Origin: Madurella fahalii
Taxonomy: Eukaryota; Ascomycota; Sordariomycetes; Sordariales
Assembly (NCBI GenBank): GCA_029876055.1
Contig: CM056874.1
Location: 8,680,001-8,744,000, forward strand
DNA: 64,000 bases
Reading direction: 5' to 3'
The stretch's first letter is position 1. The number at the start of each line of letters is the position of its first letter. Shown piece by piece: positions 36,107 to 47,445 of this stretch. The notes under the pieces were generated by a model. It was not told where the DNA came from and searched no databases. It worked only from the letters and a program-made list of their open reading frames with translations. A program made the position numbers and the translations under genes.

Positions 36107-37996
36107 GTGTCTGGAAATCAAGACAGCTTGTGTAAGATCACGACATGACGTCGGCGGGCGGACGATGCAATGGGAGTGAAGGATGTTAACAAACCTCAAA
36201 GACCCCAAATGAAGGTAAGCTCGTAATTTCTATGGCTTCGCTGGCGTTTCCGTCTCTGGCAACGGCTGGACCAGGAGAGCACCTGGAAAGATCGGATGGA
36301 AGGAAGGTGCAGAAGCGTCTGGAGTCCGGCAATCGCTCTGATACCGACATCATCTCCACTTCGCATAGCGTTTGGGTACCGTGACCAGCGAAGTATAGAT
36401 TAAATTCGTCCTTTTCTCGCGAAACATGGGTGCTTTGGTATAGGGGTGCTGGTTAGTCTAGACGCCGGCTGCCGCTGTGCTCTGAACCAAGCGGACGGGT
36501 ACAGGCACAACATGTACTGTGATAGGTAGTACGCAGCGTACGGCACGGCACGAATGCAGGCTGATATTGGATATGATGGAACAGGCGGCAGATTGCACTA
36601 GATTTTGGGTCGGTGATGCAAAAGTTGATCCCCGGTTGTACTGTACCATGTCTGTGTAAGCTTACCTATCCAATTCATTTACCGCGCTAGTGCACATGCC
36701 CCTGACAGGACAGCAGAACTTCAGTCAGCCCTGTCCTAGGGCTCTCGGTCCTGAGCCTGTAGTGTAAGGGTTGCGAATCAAGACAGAGGTAAAAAAAAAA
36801 TGAAAAAGGAAATGTTTCTAGAGGAGCATTTCGTTGGCACCCCGGCAAGCGAGGGGATGATATCAGCCGCAATTCCGAAAAGGTTATGACACGGCGATAA
36901 GACGGTCCTGTTTGGCTGAACTGTTAGCAGCATGGGCAGCCAAAGTAGGGTGGGCTCGCAGATCCCTGCACTTTCCATATGCGCCTCATTTCCGACGTCA
37001 ATGCCTTGTTTGCCCTGGGAAGCTGGGCGTTTAACTGCGGCATGGCTGAAGTACGAAAGTCCAGTCTGTTATATTAACGGGAATAGACGCGCCCGCCTTC
37101 ACCAGGGCTGAGAAAGAATGTTTTACCTCCATTCCCTTTCGTGTTGACTTGTCATTCGACTTGTTTCATGCGGGGATCAGCTGGCCATAGGGGGATAAGA
37201 GCCTAGTGGTGAATTTGCCGGTCTGCCGTTAAGCTTAGTGGGCCAGTGGTACGTTAGCGGTAGTTGAAACATGTTCTGTCACCGGGGTAAGTTTATGGCT
37301 CGGAGCAAGAGAAGGCATGTCGACGGACCTTGAAGAGAAAAGAAAATGGGAATAATGCGCAACTTACACATATATGACGGGCTGATCGTAAGGTCTTCGT
37401 CTGGTGACGTTCGATATCAAACGTAGTGCGGCCGATTGTCGAAGCTGAGGGCCTGGGAACTTGAGGGGACGTCGTTGGATTGGCGGAGATGCGCATTGCA
37501 AACGGGACCCCCTGAACCTTGCGTTCCGGCTGCGCTTGCCCCAAGGTACGGAGCCGCTAGCCTTTTTGGGGCCAAGGCACACAGTGCTGGTTGATGTTCT
37601 CTTGGCATCACAAGATGATCAACGAAACCAACCCTGTCTGTCCTGGAAGGATCCGAGAATAGGCCTGAACTTGATCAGAAACATCAGACGGCGACTCCGG
37701 TGGGAGAAATCAACAAGTGCTGCGAGGTGATGGTAGTAGATGCCTGGATATAGGAACGCCCCGTCCGGGCTTAGAGACGTGGTTACAAGCATCGCGTCCG
37801 GCTAAACACCACTGTAAACATCTCGCTGACTCCTATGTAGTGAACTATCCTGCGCCTGTAGCAGCTGATGTTCAAAGAGCCGGGGCGCCGCGGCATCGTC
37901 CCTTCACGACGACGATACCAAGGGGAAGCGTCATGGCCGTAACACGTAAACTGCACCCTCCTCGAGTTTTTGCTCATGTGGCTGGCGGTCGAGGGC

Positions 37997-38066
37997 CCGA
38001 GGCGAGACGAGACTCGAACGCGTGGGCCAGGTTAGTCGAACGCGCTGCCTTGCCCCATTGTTGACA
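37997..38066 (-). other. tRNA-like fragment (probable relic)
   Basis: On the minus strand, GGGCAAGGCAGCGCGTTCGA resembles a tRNA D-arm with the start of an anticodon arm (A-box-like). GCGTTCGAGTCTCG resembles a T-arm (B-box-like), at a spacing close to normal. However, the T-stem has a mismatch, the anticodon stem does not pair, and no 5' strand complementary to CTCGCCT is found. It is therefore not a functional tRNA gene by eye. It may be a decayed copy or chance similarity. Confidence 0.2.
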
Positions 38067-38934
38067 GACAGGTCAATGTTATTCGCGGACACCAACCAGA
38101 CAAGCAGCGCCTACGCAGTACTAGTACTAGACTGCTCGAGTTGGGGAATTAAAGGGTCGCGAGGTCCAGAAAGGCACGCGTCAGGCCGGCGGGGCCGGGT
38201 GCATGACTGATTGTACCCGCAATTCGCAGCGCTCCGGGGACGCTAGGGGCGTCTTGTCCAACCGGAGCCGTGAAATTCTCACTGTATCCCGCAAAGCACA
38301 TGCTGCGTTGCCCACGCCCGCGCGCCGAAGTTGCAGTCCCCGGGCAGTTGTTGCGAGGCGGGAGGAACTGGGGAAGAATAAGGTAGCACCGAAAAGGAGA
38401 GCGCCAACATCACAGCTCGAGCCAAAACTCGCATCGCCAGGCCCATTGGACCCGTTTCCCTCGCCCTCCCCTTTTTCACCTCACCGCCCTCTTCCTCTCC
38501 TCCCCTCTCCCCCCCACCCATCTCCTCCGCCTGCCGTCTCACGGCGGGAGCGCGATCTGAACCGAGCGCAGGGAAACTTTTGAGCTCATTTCGCCGTGCC
38601 TCGAAACTGCTCCCGACTCTGCCGGTACAAAGCAACTCGGGCGCATTGTTCTGCGACTTCGGGCCCAAGTAAACAAGCTCCAGCACCAACCACAGAAGCG
38701 CCAGAAAAGTCGCGCCCTGCCGACACGACCCCGTCTGCATCTGCGAGGCGAGCGGACGATCAATCACCACGCCAGATTCCTGGCACACCGAGTCGCAACG
38801 CACAATGAGAAGCGAATTGGCCCATTGGTAACTCGAGCGGTCGGTCGCCAGTTAGTTTTATCGCAAAGCAGGGAGCGTTTTTGCGGGCGCTGCATTGTTG
38901 CAAGGCTGTTTTGAAACTGACGGCATTTTTCCCT

Positions 38935-38937
<3 letters not shown>

Positions 38938-38962
<25 letters not shown>
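38938..38962. repeat. T25 homopolymer upstream of KIN4
   Basis: Run of 25 thymines about 150 bp before the KIN4-like start codon. It probably sits in the core promoter or 5' leader. Long dA:dT tracts in yeast promoters exclude nucleosomes; that role here is inference. Confidence 0.85.
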
Positions 38963-38966
<4 letters not shown>

Positions 38967-39113
38967 TTCGTCTTCCTGGCCCGACCCCTTGGGAAGGTTT
39001 CCTGCCTTTGCCGGACAGCTGCTCCGCTCGCTTGGAAAACGCCAAACCCAAGCATCCGAGAGTGTTGCACCTCGCCTACACGTCTTTTGAGCGACGGCGG
39101 AGAAGCGAGAATA

Positions 39114-42100
39114 ATGACCAGTGCCCTCCAAACGGTGTCCCATCAACCAACGTCAGTGCCAGTCCTCTCTACGCCGCCGCTGTCTTCGGCGCCGCTATCC
39201 AATCGACAATATCCGTCGACCCATTCATCTCCGACACGGGAAGGCCCCGGCTATCATGCAATTCAGCAGCCCTCGGGAACATCGCCCGCCTCGACATCCC
39301 GAGATCCTTCTCGCCAACCCGGCGCCACCAACGATTCGCAGCCCGGCACCAATTCCCCGATGAGTTCCCGCGCCGCCATCGCTTCGCCAGTGCCTGTGCC
39401 TGTGTCCTCGACGCCAGGTTCTCCTGACCAACACAATTTTGCGGCAAACCAGAGGCGAAACATGCCCGCCGTCGTCCCCCCACGGACGTCGAGCTCTCGA
39501 CGCGCCCAAGCCGGCGATCGTCCCACCGACTCACCCCGCCGAACCCACGCCGATTCCGGCCGAGACGCGAACGGCAGGATAGACGCCTCGGACGACGCTG
39601 CAGCACAGAGCTCACGCAGCCGGCGGGCGAACCAATCGTCTCAAGAGCAGCAGCACCATCGGCCGAACGGCGCCCGCGACGGCCGGTCAAACCCTTCGAC
39701 GACAATGCCCATCCACTCACCGCCGACCAACTCGAACTCGGGCAAGGGCCCGACGAGGGAGGCAAGCGAGATTCTGAACAGCATCTTAATATCCCAGCCG
39801 GAGGTCGACATTGAACGGGAAAAAGAACGCCTTGCGCTGGCTCAACCCCATCAGATCACAAGCATGCATGGCGATGATGCCGCACCCCCTCCGGTGGTCG
39901 CTATGGCGGACACGGGAGAGGAGACTCGGCGCGGCGGGAGGAGCCGGCACGACCACTCTCGACGAGAGAAGCAGACCAAATTTGGCGAGTACATTCTGGG
40001 CAACACCATCGGCGAGGGCGAGTTTGGAAAGGTCAAGCTCGGCTGGAAACAAGAAGGAGGCGTACAGGTGCGTGGATCTACTAAACTTTTTTTTTTTTTT
40101 TTCAAGCACGCTCACCCACTGACCGAGTTCCTGCCGTAGGTTGCCATTAAGCTCATTAAGAAGGACCAGCTGGGCAGTAATCCATCCCGTATGGCCAAGA
40201 TCATGCGCGAGGTGGCCATCCTAAAACAATTGACTCACCCCAACATTGTCAGGCTGCACAAGATGGAGGAGTCGGAGAGACATTACGGCATCGTCCTCGA
40301 GTACGCGTCCGGAGGCGAACTGTTCGATTACATTCTCAATCACCGATACCTAAAGGACAACTCTGCTCGCCGATTATTCGCCCAGCTGGTCTCGGGAGTT
40401 GGTTATCTGCACAAGAAGGGGATTGTGCACCGTGACCTCAAGTTAGAGAACCTCTTGCTCGACCGCAATCGCAACATTATCATCACGGATTTTGGCTTTG
40501 CCAACACATTCGATCCCCACGAGGAGTTAAGCGAGGAAGAGGAGCTGAACCTGACGGACCGCGAGTTCGTCAAGCGCATGGGGCTCGACAAGATCAAGCC
40601 CAACGGCTCCCGCAAGGGTGATCTGATGCAGACGAGTTGCGGCAGCCCCTGCTACGCTGCCCCCGAACTAGTAGTCAGCGATTCCTTGTACACAGGGAGG
40701 AAGGTGGATGTCTGGAGTTGTGGCGTAATATTGGTAGGTCGTTCAACCTTTTGTACCGTCCCGACAGTGTTCTAACGCCCTTTGAAGTACGCAATGTTGG
40801 CTGGATACCTACCCTTCGACGATGACCCGGCGAACCCTGAAGGAGACAACATCAATCTTTTGTACAAGTACATTGTCAACACCCCGCTCACCTTCCCCGA
40901 ATATGTCACACCACATGCGCGAGACCTGCTACGGAGGATCCTCGTACCTAACCCCCGCAAAAGAGCCGACCTGTTCGAGGTCGCCCGCCATAGTTGGCTC
41001 AGCGAGTACGCTCACGTCGTCGAGTTTATCACGTCGAGCACCACGAGCCCTCGCGACATCCAAAACACAACAGTCCCCCCGGAAGACGAGGGAGAAGGGC
41101 CGGCGCTTGCGCGGAGCGCCTCAGTACGTGAGTCATCAAAGAAGACAGTTGCGTCGCCCCAGATTGGCGGTTTGGTGAGCAAGCAGGGCACTATCGATGC
41201 CGAGGCAGAGGCCGCATATGCCAAGCAGCAGAGAGACAACAAGCGCCGCACCGTCCAGGTGGAGTATGTTGCTCCGACTACCGCGACCCAGCGCGGCGAG
41301 CCCACAAGCACACAGCCGTCTGGCGGCCGGACACGCGCTCGCTCGGGCAGCCATGGCGCCGTCGAAGTTGCCGAAGGTGGCTCGTCCTCTTCGCCCAAGG
41401 ATAAACCGCTACCGAGGGATCCTCCGGTCACAAAAGATGCGTATGGCAAGGCTGCGGTTGCGTCGAGGAGACCGCCGAGCGCCCACCGCAACGCGAGTTC
41501 ATCTGCTGCTGCCGCGGCACGAGCCGGCCGTGACACCCGCGCCGTGTCTGATGCCACGCTCATTGCGACAACACCGAGCTCTGGCGCCCGACCGCCCACC
41601 GGCGGCTCCGTACACTCTACGAGCTCGCGGGGACCGGGAGGGGCCCAGCGGTCGTCGTACAGCCAGCCAGTGCCCCCCGAGCTCGCCGATACTAATGCGC
41701 ACGGGAAGATCCAACAACCACCCAGGACCGCAAACAGTTACGGAATACCTCCTTCCGTATCCGAAGATCTCCAGAGCGCCGAATACAGTCGGCCTAGCAT
41801 CAGCGTGCCGCCGAAGTTTGCTAGACTCTCCGGCTTCGCCCGCGAAGGCGAGGGCTTCGTTGCCGGTGCTGGCGGGGCTCAAGGACCGGACGGCAAGGGC
41901 CACAAAAGATCCAGCACAATGGGCGAGATCAGTGGCAAGCTTTTCGGCCGGAGCGGCTCACTGTTTGGCGGTAGGCGTAAGCGGGCGGACCAGCAACAGG
42001 CTGGCGAGAAGGGCAAGAGGTATCCCCCTGTCAGTATGAACAACTCCTTGGTGGCAGGCGACGAGCCCAGGACGTCGATGGATTCGAAGCGCTCGCGGAA

Positions 42101-42770
42101 GTCATTCTCTATGGGTCTCGGCAAGAAGACGTCGGGCAGCATAACGGGTTCACAGAATTCGCAGGAGAAGAGCACAAGGCGCTTCTCATTTATCCCGGCC
42201 GCATTCTCGCTCAGGGCCATCGGTATCGGCAAAGACGAACCCCAGCCGCAGCTCGATTCGCAGCAAGACCTGCCTATTCAAGAGCCGCCGACGCCCGACG
42301 AGTACGGGCGCTACGTCATCGAGGATGTCGATCGAGACCACGTTGATGCGTCCACCTTGGACGGCATGTACGCACAGCTCCATTCGCCGCAGCCCTCAGC
42401 AGACCCGTACGGACGTCAAGAATACTCGTCCAGCGGGTACGCGCGTCCTTCGGCCGTCGAGGGGTACATGCCGCAATCCATGTTAAACGCTGGCTCGGAC
42501 GCTTCGGTCGACAACATGCGCCGCCAACACGGCTCCGCACCGCAACTCCCGCCGCTCGCGCACCAAGATCCAGGGTACGACGCGCGCAGGGTTGCTAGCA
42601 GTACCAAACCCGGGCGCGGCGTGCTGCAGAAGAACAAGCGGTTTGTTGACGCGTGGGACACGGACGTATCTTCGCGCGGCCACGACCACTCGGGCAGCAG
42701 CGGTCCAGCAAGGAAGGTCATGGACTTTTTCAGGAGGAGAGGGAAAGCCAGGGGCGGCGAGATCGGTTGA
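39114..42770 (+). CDS. kin4: KIN4-like serine/threonine protein kinase
   Basis: Three exons: 39114-40067, 40140-40733 and 40788-42770. They give 1176 residues. A long Ser/Pro/Arg-rich N-tail (about 1-285) precedes the kinase domain (about 290-585). Visible elements are the Gly loop GEGEFGKV, VAIK with Lys322, HRDLKLEN with Asp417, DFGFAN with Asp435, and CGSPCYAAPE. Between DFG and APE lies an acidic/basic insert of about 45 residues (EELSEEEELNLTDREFVKRM and beyond). An extended activation segment of this kind, together with YAMLAGYLPFDDDP and RILVPNPRKR, points to the fungal Kin4/Ppk1-like branch of the AMPK-related kinases. Yeast Kin4 enforces the spindle-position checkpoint; the role in hyphae is less clear. 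The C-tail is long, basic and Ser-rich. Intron 1 contains a T16 tract, a long polypyrimidine stretch. All catalytic residues are present. Confidence 0.82.
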
Positions 42771-43049
42771 TGCTCGGGGTTCTGAGCCGGGTGCCTTTGA
42801 TCTTGTTGTATCCGCCGCCACGCCTTGCATGGATGCTATGGACGGTGTTTTGAGCTGCGGCCGGGCGGGGAGACTGGTCGTGAGAGAGTTGGGGTTTTTG
42901 CGGGTGCTGAATTTGATGACGGAAGTGATCAGTCACTTTTTTCTCTCTTCTTTTTTTTTTCCGGGGGGGAAGGCCGAAAGCCCCTACGCCCCTCGTTTTC
43001 AGCCACTCACCCCGCCCCGAGTGAGAAACTCCTACGATACCTGCGTTCC

Positions 43050-43059
43050 TCTCTCGCTG

Positions 43060-43129
<70 letters not shown>

Positions 43130-43147
43130 ACACACACACACACACAA
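43050..43147. repeat. Compound microsatellite (CT)n-(CG)n-(CA)n
   Basis: CT dinucleotides run from about 43069 to 43117 (after a few TCTCTCTGT-type imperfect units). They are followed by about six CG dinucleotides and about ten CA dinucleotides. The CG and CA parts are potential Z-DNA; the CT part is potential triplex (H-DNA). Confidence 0.9.
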
Positions 43148-43558
43148 ACTCTTATACGCATATATGCTCTTGTAATACAAAGATGGAGACAGGCAAAAGG
43201 AAAGCGGAACACACAATTCTGAACCGAATCAACCGAGCAGAGGAACACGCCCGAATCAGAGAGTGAAATATTCTCCTCTTTTTTTTCCCTGCCCCTCTCT
43301 CCCTTTCTTCTGTGCACATGCCCCCTTTGCCTTGCATATATTTTTGTGCCTGTGGAAAAAGGACGGTGCATTAGACAGGGGATGGGATGGGGAGAACAAA
43401 AAGGGGCGGGGGGGCATGTTGATCGTAGCCCGTTTCCTTTCGGACGGGGAAAAGGGCTGGGCTAGGTGGAGTTGGGATCTGCCGCGCGGTGGAGATGGAG
43501 GAGATGGCCGGGAACAAGACTGCTGGCGGGAAAGTGCATTACATAGGTACATTCTTCC

Positions 43559-43580
43559 TTTTTTTTTTTTTTTTTTTTTT
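43559..43580. repeat. T22 homopolymer
   Basis: Run of 22 thymines in the convergent 3' region between KIN4 and the small acidic protein gene. Confidence 0.85.
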
Positions 43581-44369
43581 CCTCTCCATTTTTTACTTGC
43601 TTCTTTTTTTCTGTCCCTCGTCGGGGCTGTGGCCGTATCATATATCACATCGAACGGACGGACGGATGGGCGGGCGGGCGGGCGGGGGAAGAAACCTACT
43701 TGGGGACTTGTTTGCGGTTATCATGTTTGCGTTTCTGGTTTGTGTTTGTGCTTTCTCTCTGCCGTTCTCTGTGTGGTTTTGATTGGGCGGTTTGGGTCGG
43801 TGGGTTGGTGGGTAGTTGGGCGGGATCGGGTCAGTTTGTCGTTAGATATTGGTTTGTACTCCTTTTTCTTCCGCGTCCGAGAAGATATTGTGGTTTGTAG
43901 ACAAAGGATTTCTCTCCTGTAATGTAGTAGTTTTTGTCGTTGTGTTTGTTGTTTTGGGGAAGGGTGAGGGGTGGGGTATAGAATTATCTACCTACCTACT
44001 TACCCCCCTACTTGCCTGGGAGTATGGGGCGCGAGACTTCAATATCAAATGGCTGGTCAGGGTGAAAACGTGTTCTTGTCTGTTGCTATGGTATGTGTGC
44101 TGTGCGTGTGCTTGCCGTGGAAGCACAATGGTCACTGGCCCTCCTCCCAGGGCCCGGTTCTGTTTGATACGGCATCCACCCTAAAGCAACGGCCCTCTTG
44201 GCACGCGTTGGCGGTCGGAATTGGTCTTGCGGCTAGCTAGTTTGTGTCTTAGCAAGGAGATAGTTGGTGACGGTATGAAACTATGAATAATATAGAACAT
44301 CACAAGGTACAATCTTGCCCCGGATACACCCCCCTCTCTGCTCCAACGTGGGCCATCGGGCAACCAAAC

Positions 44370-45266
44370 CTAACGAACAAACTTGCTCGCGATGCTCACC
44401 ATGTCCACAAACCCCCCACTACCCCCGGACGCTCCACCACTCCCCTGGCTCTTCAGATACATCTTGAGCGCCATCTCGCCCGCCTTCATCACGGCGCTCT
44501 GCTTGTCCTCGCCGGACGCCACCTTGCCCTCGGCCGCCTGCTTATCAAACAGCTTCGCCGCCTGGGCCATGGCCAGGCCGACAAAGGCGCTCTGGCTCTG
44601 CTTCTGTGGTGCTTGGCTGGCGCCTCCTTCATCGGACGAGATGAAGAGCTTGAGGGCCTGGACGGCGGCGGCGGAGCCTAGCTGGGCTGAGAACGGGGAA
44701 GCGCTGCTGGACTCGGTGTGGTCGGGTGCGGTGGAGCCGAAGAATTTACGGTGGGATTTGACCGCGTCTTGTTTGTCAATGTTAGTATTGTCGAGGGGTA
44801 GCTGGAGTATGGGAATCAGGAACAAAGAATGAGCAGAGGGAAGCGGAAAGAGCCGTACCCTCCTCATCAATGTCGTCCTCGCTAACCTGCTTCTTCTTCT
44901 GGATCACCTGGCCGAGAATGCTGGAGAAGAAGCTTGAGTCTTCGTCCTCGACGTTGTTGGCGGCTTTTTGGGACGCGTTGCGGATGAGCTTGTCGTCGTC
45001 CTCGTCTTCGGAATCGACGTAGCCTCCACCAGCGGGGTACGCGCCGCCGTGGGTTACTATGAAGAGGGTTTGGGTGGTTAGGCGGGATGCAGTTAATGAA
45101 GAGCAGATTGGCAATACCGTTACCGCCTCCATGGTGCTGGACTGGACGTTGGAGAGATTAGCAGGATCTGCCGGGCATCTAGAACGCATGGATGGTACTG
45201 ACCCTGAGCACGTTCATCATCGTCACCAAACACCTTGTCAACAGCCTTGTTTAGAAGCCTGTCCAT
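44370..45266 (-). CDS. Small acidic conserved fungal protein ('beta-flanking protein'-like)
   Basis: Four exons: 45266-45203, 45141-45124 (an 18-nt micro-exon), 45056-44859 and 44767-44370. They give 225 residues. Introns are 61, 67 and 91 bp with good CTAAC branch sites. The N-terminus MDRLLNKAVDKVFGDDDERA is followed by a Gly/His/Tyr-rich linker, including HHGG from the micro-exon and AYPAGGGYVDSEDED. Then come an acidic segment, the helix SSFFSSILGQVIQKKKQVSE, and a long Ala-rich helical C-terminal half (AAAVQALKLF, AFVGLAMAQAAKLFDKQ, KAGEMALKMYLKSQ). That C-terminal part suggests a bundle of amphipathic helices. This layout matches proteins annotated in other Pezizomycotina as beta-flanking protein, whose role is unknown to me. 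It is divergent from nothing and lies just downstream of wc-2 on the same strand. Confidence 0.75.
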
Positions 45267-45963
45267 GTCTCGGGGGGGATTGTCAGGGTAGATTTAGATG
45301 GCAATGGCTACTAGTCAGGGCGACAATGGTCCTCTGTACGCTTCTACGACAGAGCGGTCCTCAAAAATAATAGCAATCGGGAAACAGGAAATGGAAGGTC
45401 GGATAGAGACTGCCTATGTTTGTGTTGTTGGCGGGGTAAGCCGCACGAGGGGAGCTGAAACCCCTCCTCCCCCTGTCTGCCTCCCCACAGACTGCAATTG
45501 GAGCTCTCCTCAAGCCATGCTGCTGCACGACAAGCGGTGCTTCGAATGAGAGGAGTATCTGCGGAGCAGGTTCCCCACACGGCAGCATTGGAGTATACCA
45601 GGACGGATGCGTGTACAATACGGGCGTGTACGTTCCTCTGGTTTGCCATCTCGTGATGACACGAGCCTGAGCGCGTCCGTATTATCTCACCTGCCACGGC
45701 TTTCGGAGTGTCTGTCAAGTTGCCATCGTATGTAAGGCGGCCAAATATCTGATAATATCCCCAGAGCCCGCTGGCCCGCCGCAACGCAAAGAGGATAAAC
45801 CCGAGCTTCTCGCGGCTCAGAATAATAATGTGACAGTGGCCCTGGAATCCCCTTCCTCCACCCACCTGAATTCCATTACTCGTAATGCACGGCTACACGG
45901 ATGCCGTCCGCACGGGGTATCATCTTGCCGCAGCGTCCAAACTAGTATCCGGCGCCATACTCC
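45267..45963. other. Intergenic, 697 bp
   Basis: Lies between the start of the small acidic protein gene and the wc-2 stop. It must act as promoter for the former and hold the 3' end of the latter. Nothing else is seen. Confidence 0.55.
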
Positions 45964-47445
45964 TTAATCCGCAGGGGCAGCCGCAGGCAGATGGTGTTCG
46001 GGAGCACCTCCGCCGCTGCCGCCGCTAGAACCTCTCTTCTTTCGTTTCTCTCTCTTCGCCCAGCGAAGGCCGCAAGCATTACAGAGCGTCTTTGGACCAC
46101 TCGGACCCTTCCGCCATTCCGGAGACTCGAGTGTCCCTGAAGCGCAAAATTAGCCGTGCCAAACTCGGCGATTCGGGAGGCAAGATTTACCGCAATCGGT
46201 GCACACATATTCCTCAGCGACCTTGAGCTTCTTCTTCTTCTCCCCTGCGCGCGAGTCTCTGTCTACTGGGATGGCGATGCCGACATCGCCCTTGACTAGG
46301 GTGGGGCTGGAAGTGTGCGTTGTGGGGCCCCGGTTTCTCTCGCCGTCCTGGTACCTGCGGCCGGTAAGCATCTCGATCGTGTCGGTGGCGCCCATCGGGA
46401 GGTGCCTCGCCCCGGAAACACCTTCGGGGTGCCCATTGTCAAGGGACATGCGCCGGTCGCGAAGCGGATTCGAAGGATCCTGCTTGCCAAGTGGATATGC
46501 CTCCAGCCCTGTTGTGCTGTCCTGGGGCTCGTCTTGCTCTTCTCCCTGGAGCTCGGCTATCTTGCGCTTGAGCCGCTCGTTCTCCATCTTGTGTTCCAAA
46601 AACGAATCCAGCAGCGCCGCGTTCTTGGTAGGATACGGCCTCACCGTCAGAAAGACGGCTTGGCAAAAGGGCGACTGGTTGCTCGGGTTCGGAGCAAACT
46701 TGGGAGCCGCGATGTGGGCGTGGCCGACTGCTTCAAAGACTGCATACGTCCCGTCCTTCTTCTTGAACCTGTAGAAGACGCGCAGGGGGGTCCCCGAGGC
46801 TATCGACTCGTTCAGCTCCGAAGTAAAGGCACCCACGTCGTCGCGGTGTAACAGGTCTCGTAGGAAGAGGCCTCGCAGCTCGGATGGCTGGTAGCCGGTC
46901 AGGCGCTTGGCGCTCGGTGAGACGTGCTTGATCCTTCCGTTGGCGTCTAGGACGTGTAGCGAGTCCTGGAGTTCCTCGACCACCTTGGCAGGCCAGTTGC
47001 GCCGCTTGGTGAACTCGGTCATGGAGGTTGCGTTTGATGGGTTTCCGGAGCCCTGGGTGCTCCGGGGCAGAGAGCGCCCGCCGGGCACATTGCTCATGGA
47101 ATGATTGTGGAAGGACGGCTGGTTGGTGGCTCCCACCGGAGCAGCGTTAGGGCGTTGGACCGGCTCCGGGACAAACGACTGCCGCAAAGGATCGCTGGGA
47201 TCGAGGCTCATGGCCATGGCGTCGTCAAAGGCGGTGAATGCGGAGTCGTCCAGCAGTGACATCGAATTGCTCGTGTCGACGTTCATCTGCGGGGCCACCA
47301 AGCAGGCGTCAGTGTATCGATTTGCGGCGCGCGACCAAGGAAGTTAAATCGGGTTGCAGACCTGCAGCGACGGCATTCCAGGGCCGAGGCTCACGGGCAT
47401 CCCAAAGCCCAACAGGCCATCGGGCAGAGGGTGGCCATGAGACAT
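45964..47445 (-). CDS. wc-2: White collar-2, PAS/GATA blue-light and clock regulator
   Basis: Three exons: 47445-47362, 47286-46191 and 46136-45964. They give 450 residues. Introns are 75 and 54 bp. Exon 1 encodes MSHGHPLPDGLLGFGMPVSL, like the Neurospora WC-2 start. A single PAS domain spans about residues 130-245 (LQDSLHVLDANGRIKHVSPS onward), followed by a Leu/Lys/Glu coiled coil (about 252-275). Near the C-terminus a GATA zinc finger has Cys390, Cys393, Cys412 and Cys415 (C-X2-C-X18-C-X2-C), split by intron 2 after CTDC. WC-2 pairs with WC-1 in the white collar complex, which binds light-responsive promoters and drives the frq clock. It is somewhat shorter than the Neurospora protein (about 530 residues), mainly for lack of long low-complexity tails. 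All zinc ligands are present. Confidence 0.93.

Larger units (their letters stand above)
36107..39113. other. Intergenic, 3.0 kb
   Basis: Lies between the GWT1 stop and the KIN4 start, both on the plus strand. It holds the GWT1 3' flank, a tRNA-like fragment (about 37997-38066) and the KIN4 promoter and leader with a T25 tract. ORFs up to about 170 codons occur on both strands near 38200-38800 but lack domains and overlap each other, so they are not called. Confidence 0.55.
42771..44369. other. Convergent intergenic region, 1.6 kb
   Basis: Lies between the KIN4 stop and the stop of the small acidic protein gene, so it carries two 3' untranslated regions. It is unusually rich in simple sequence: a compound CT/GC/CA microsatellite (43050-43147), a T22 tract (43559-43580), a GGCG run near 43672-43690 and many T-rich stretches. 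ORFs here merely read through these repeats. Confidence 0.6.
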
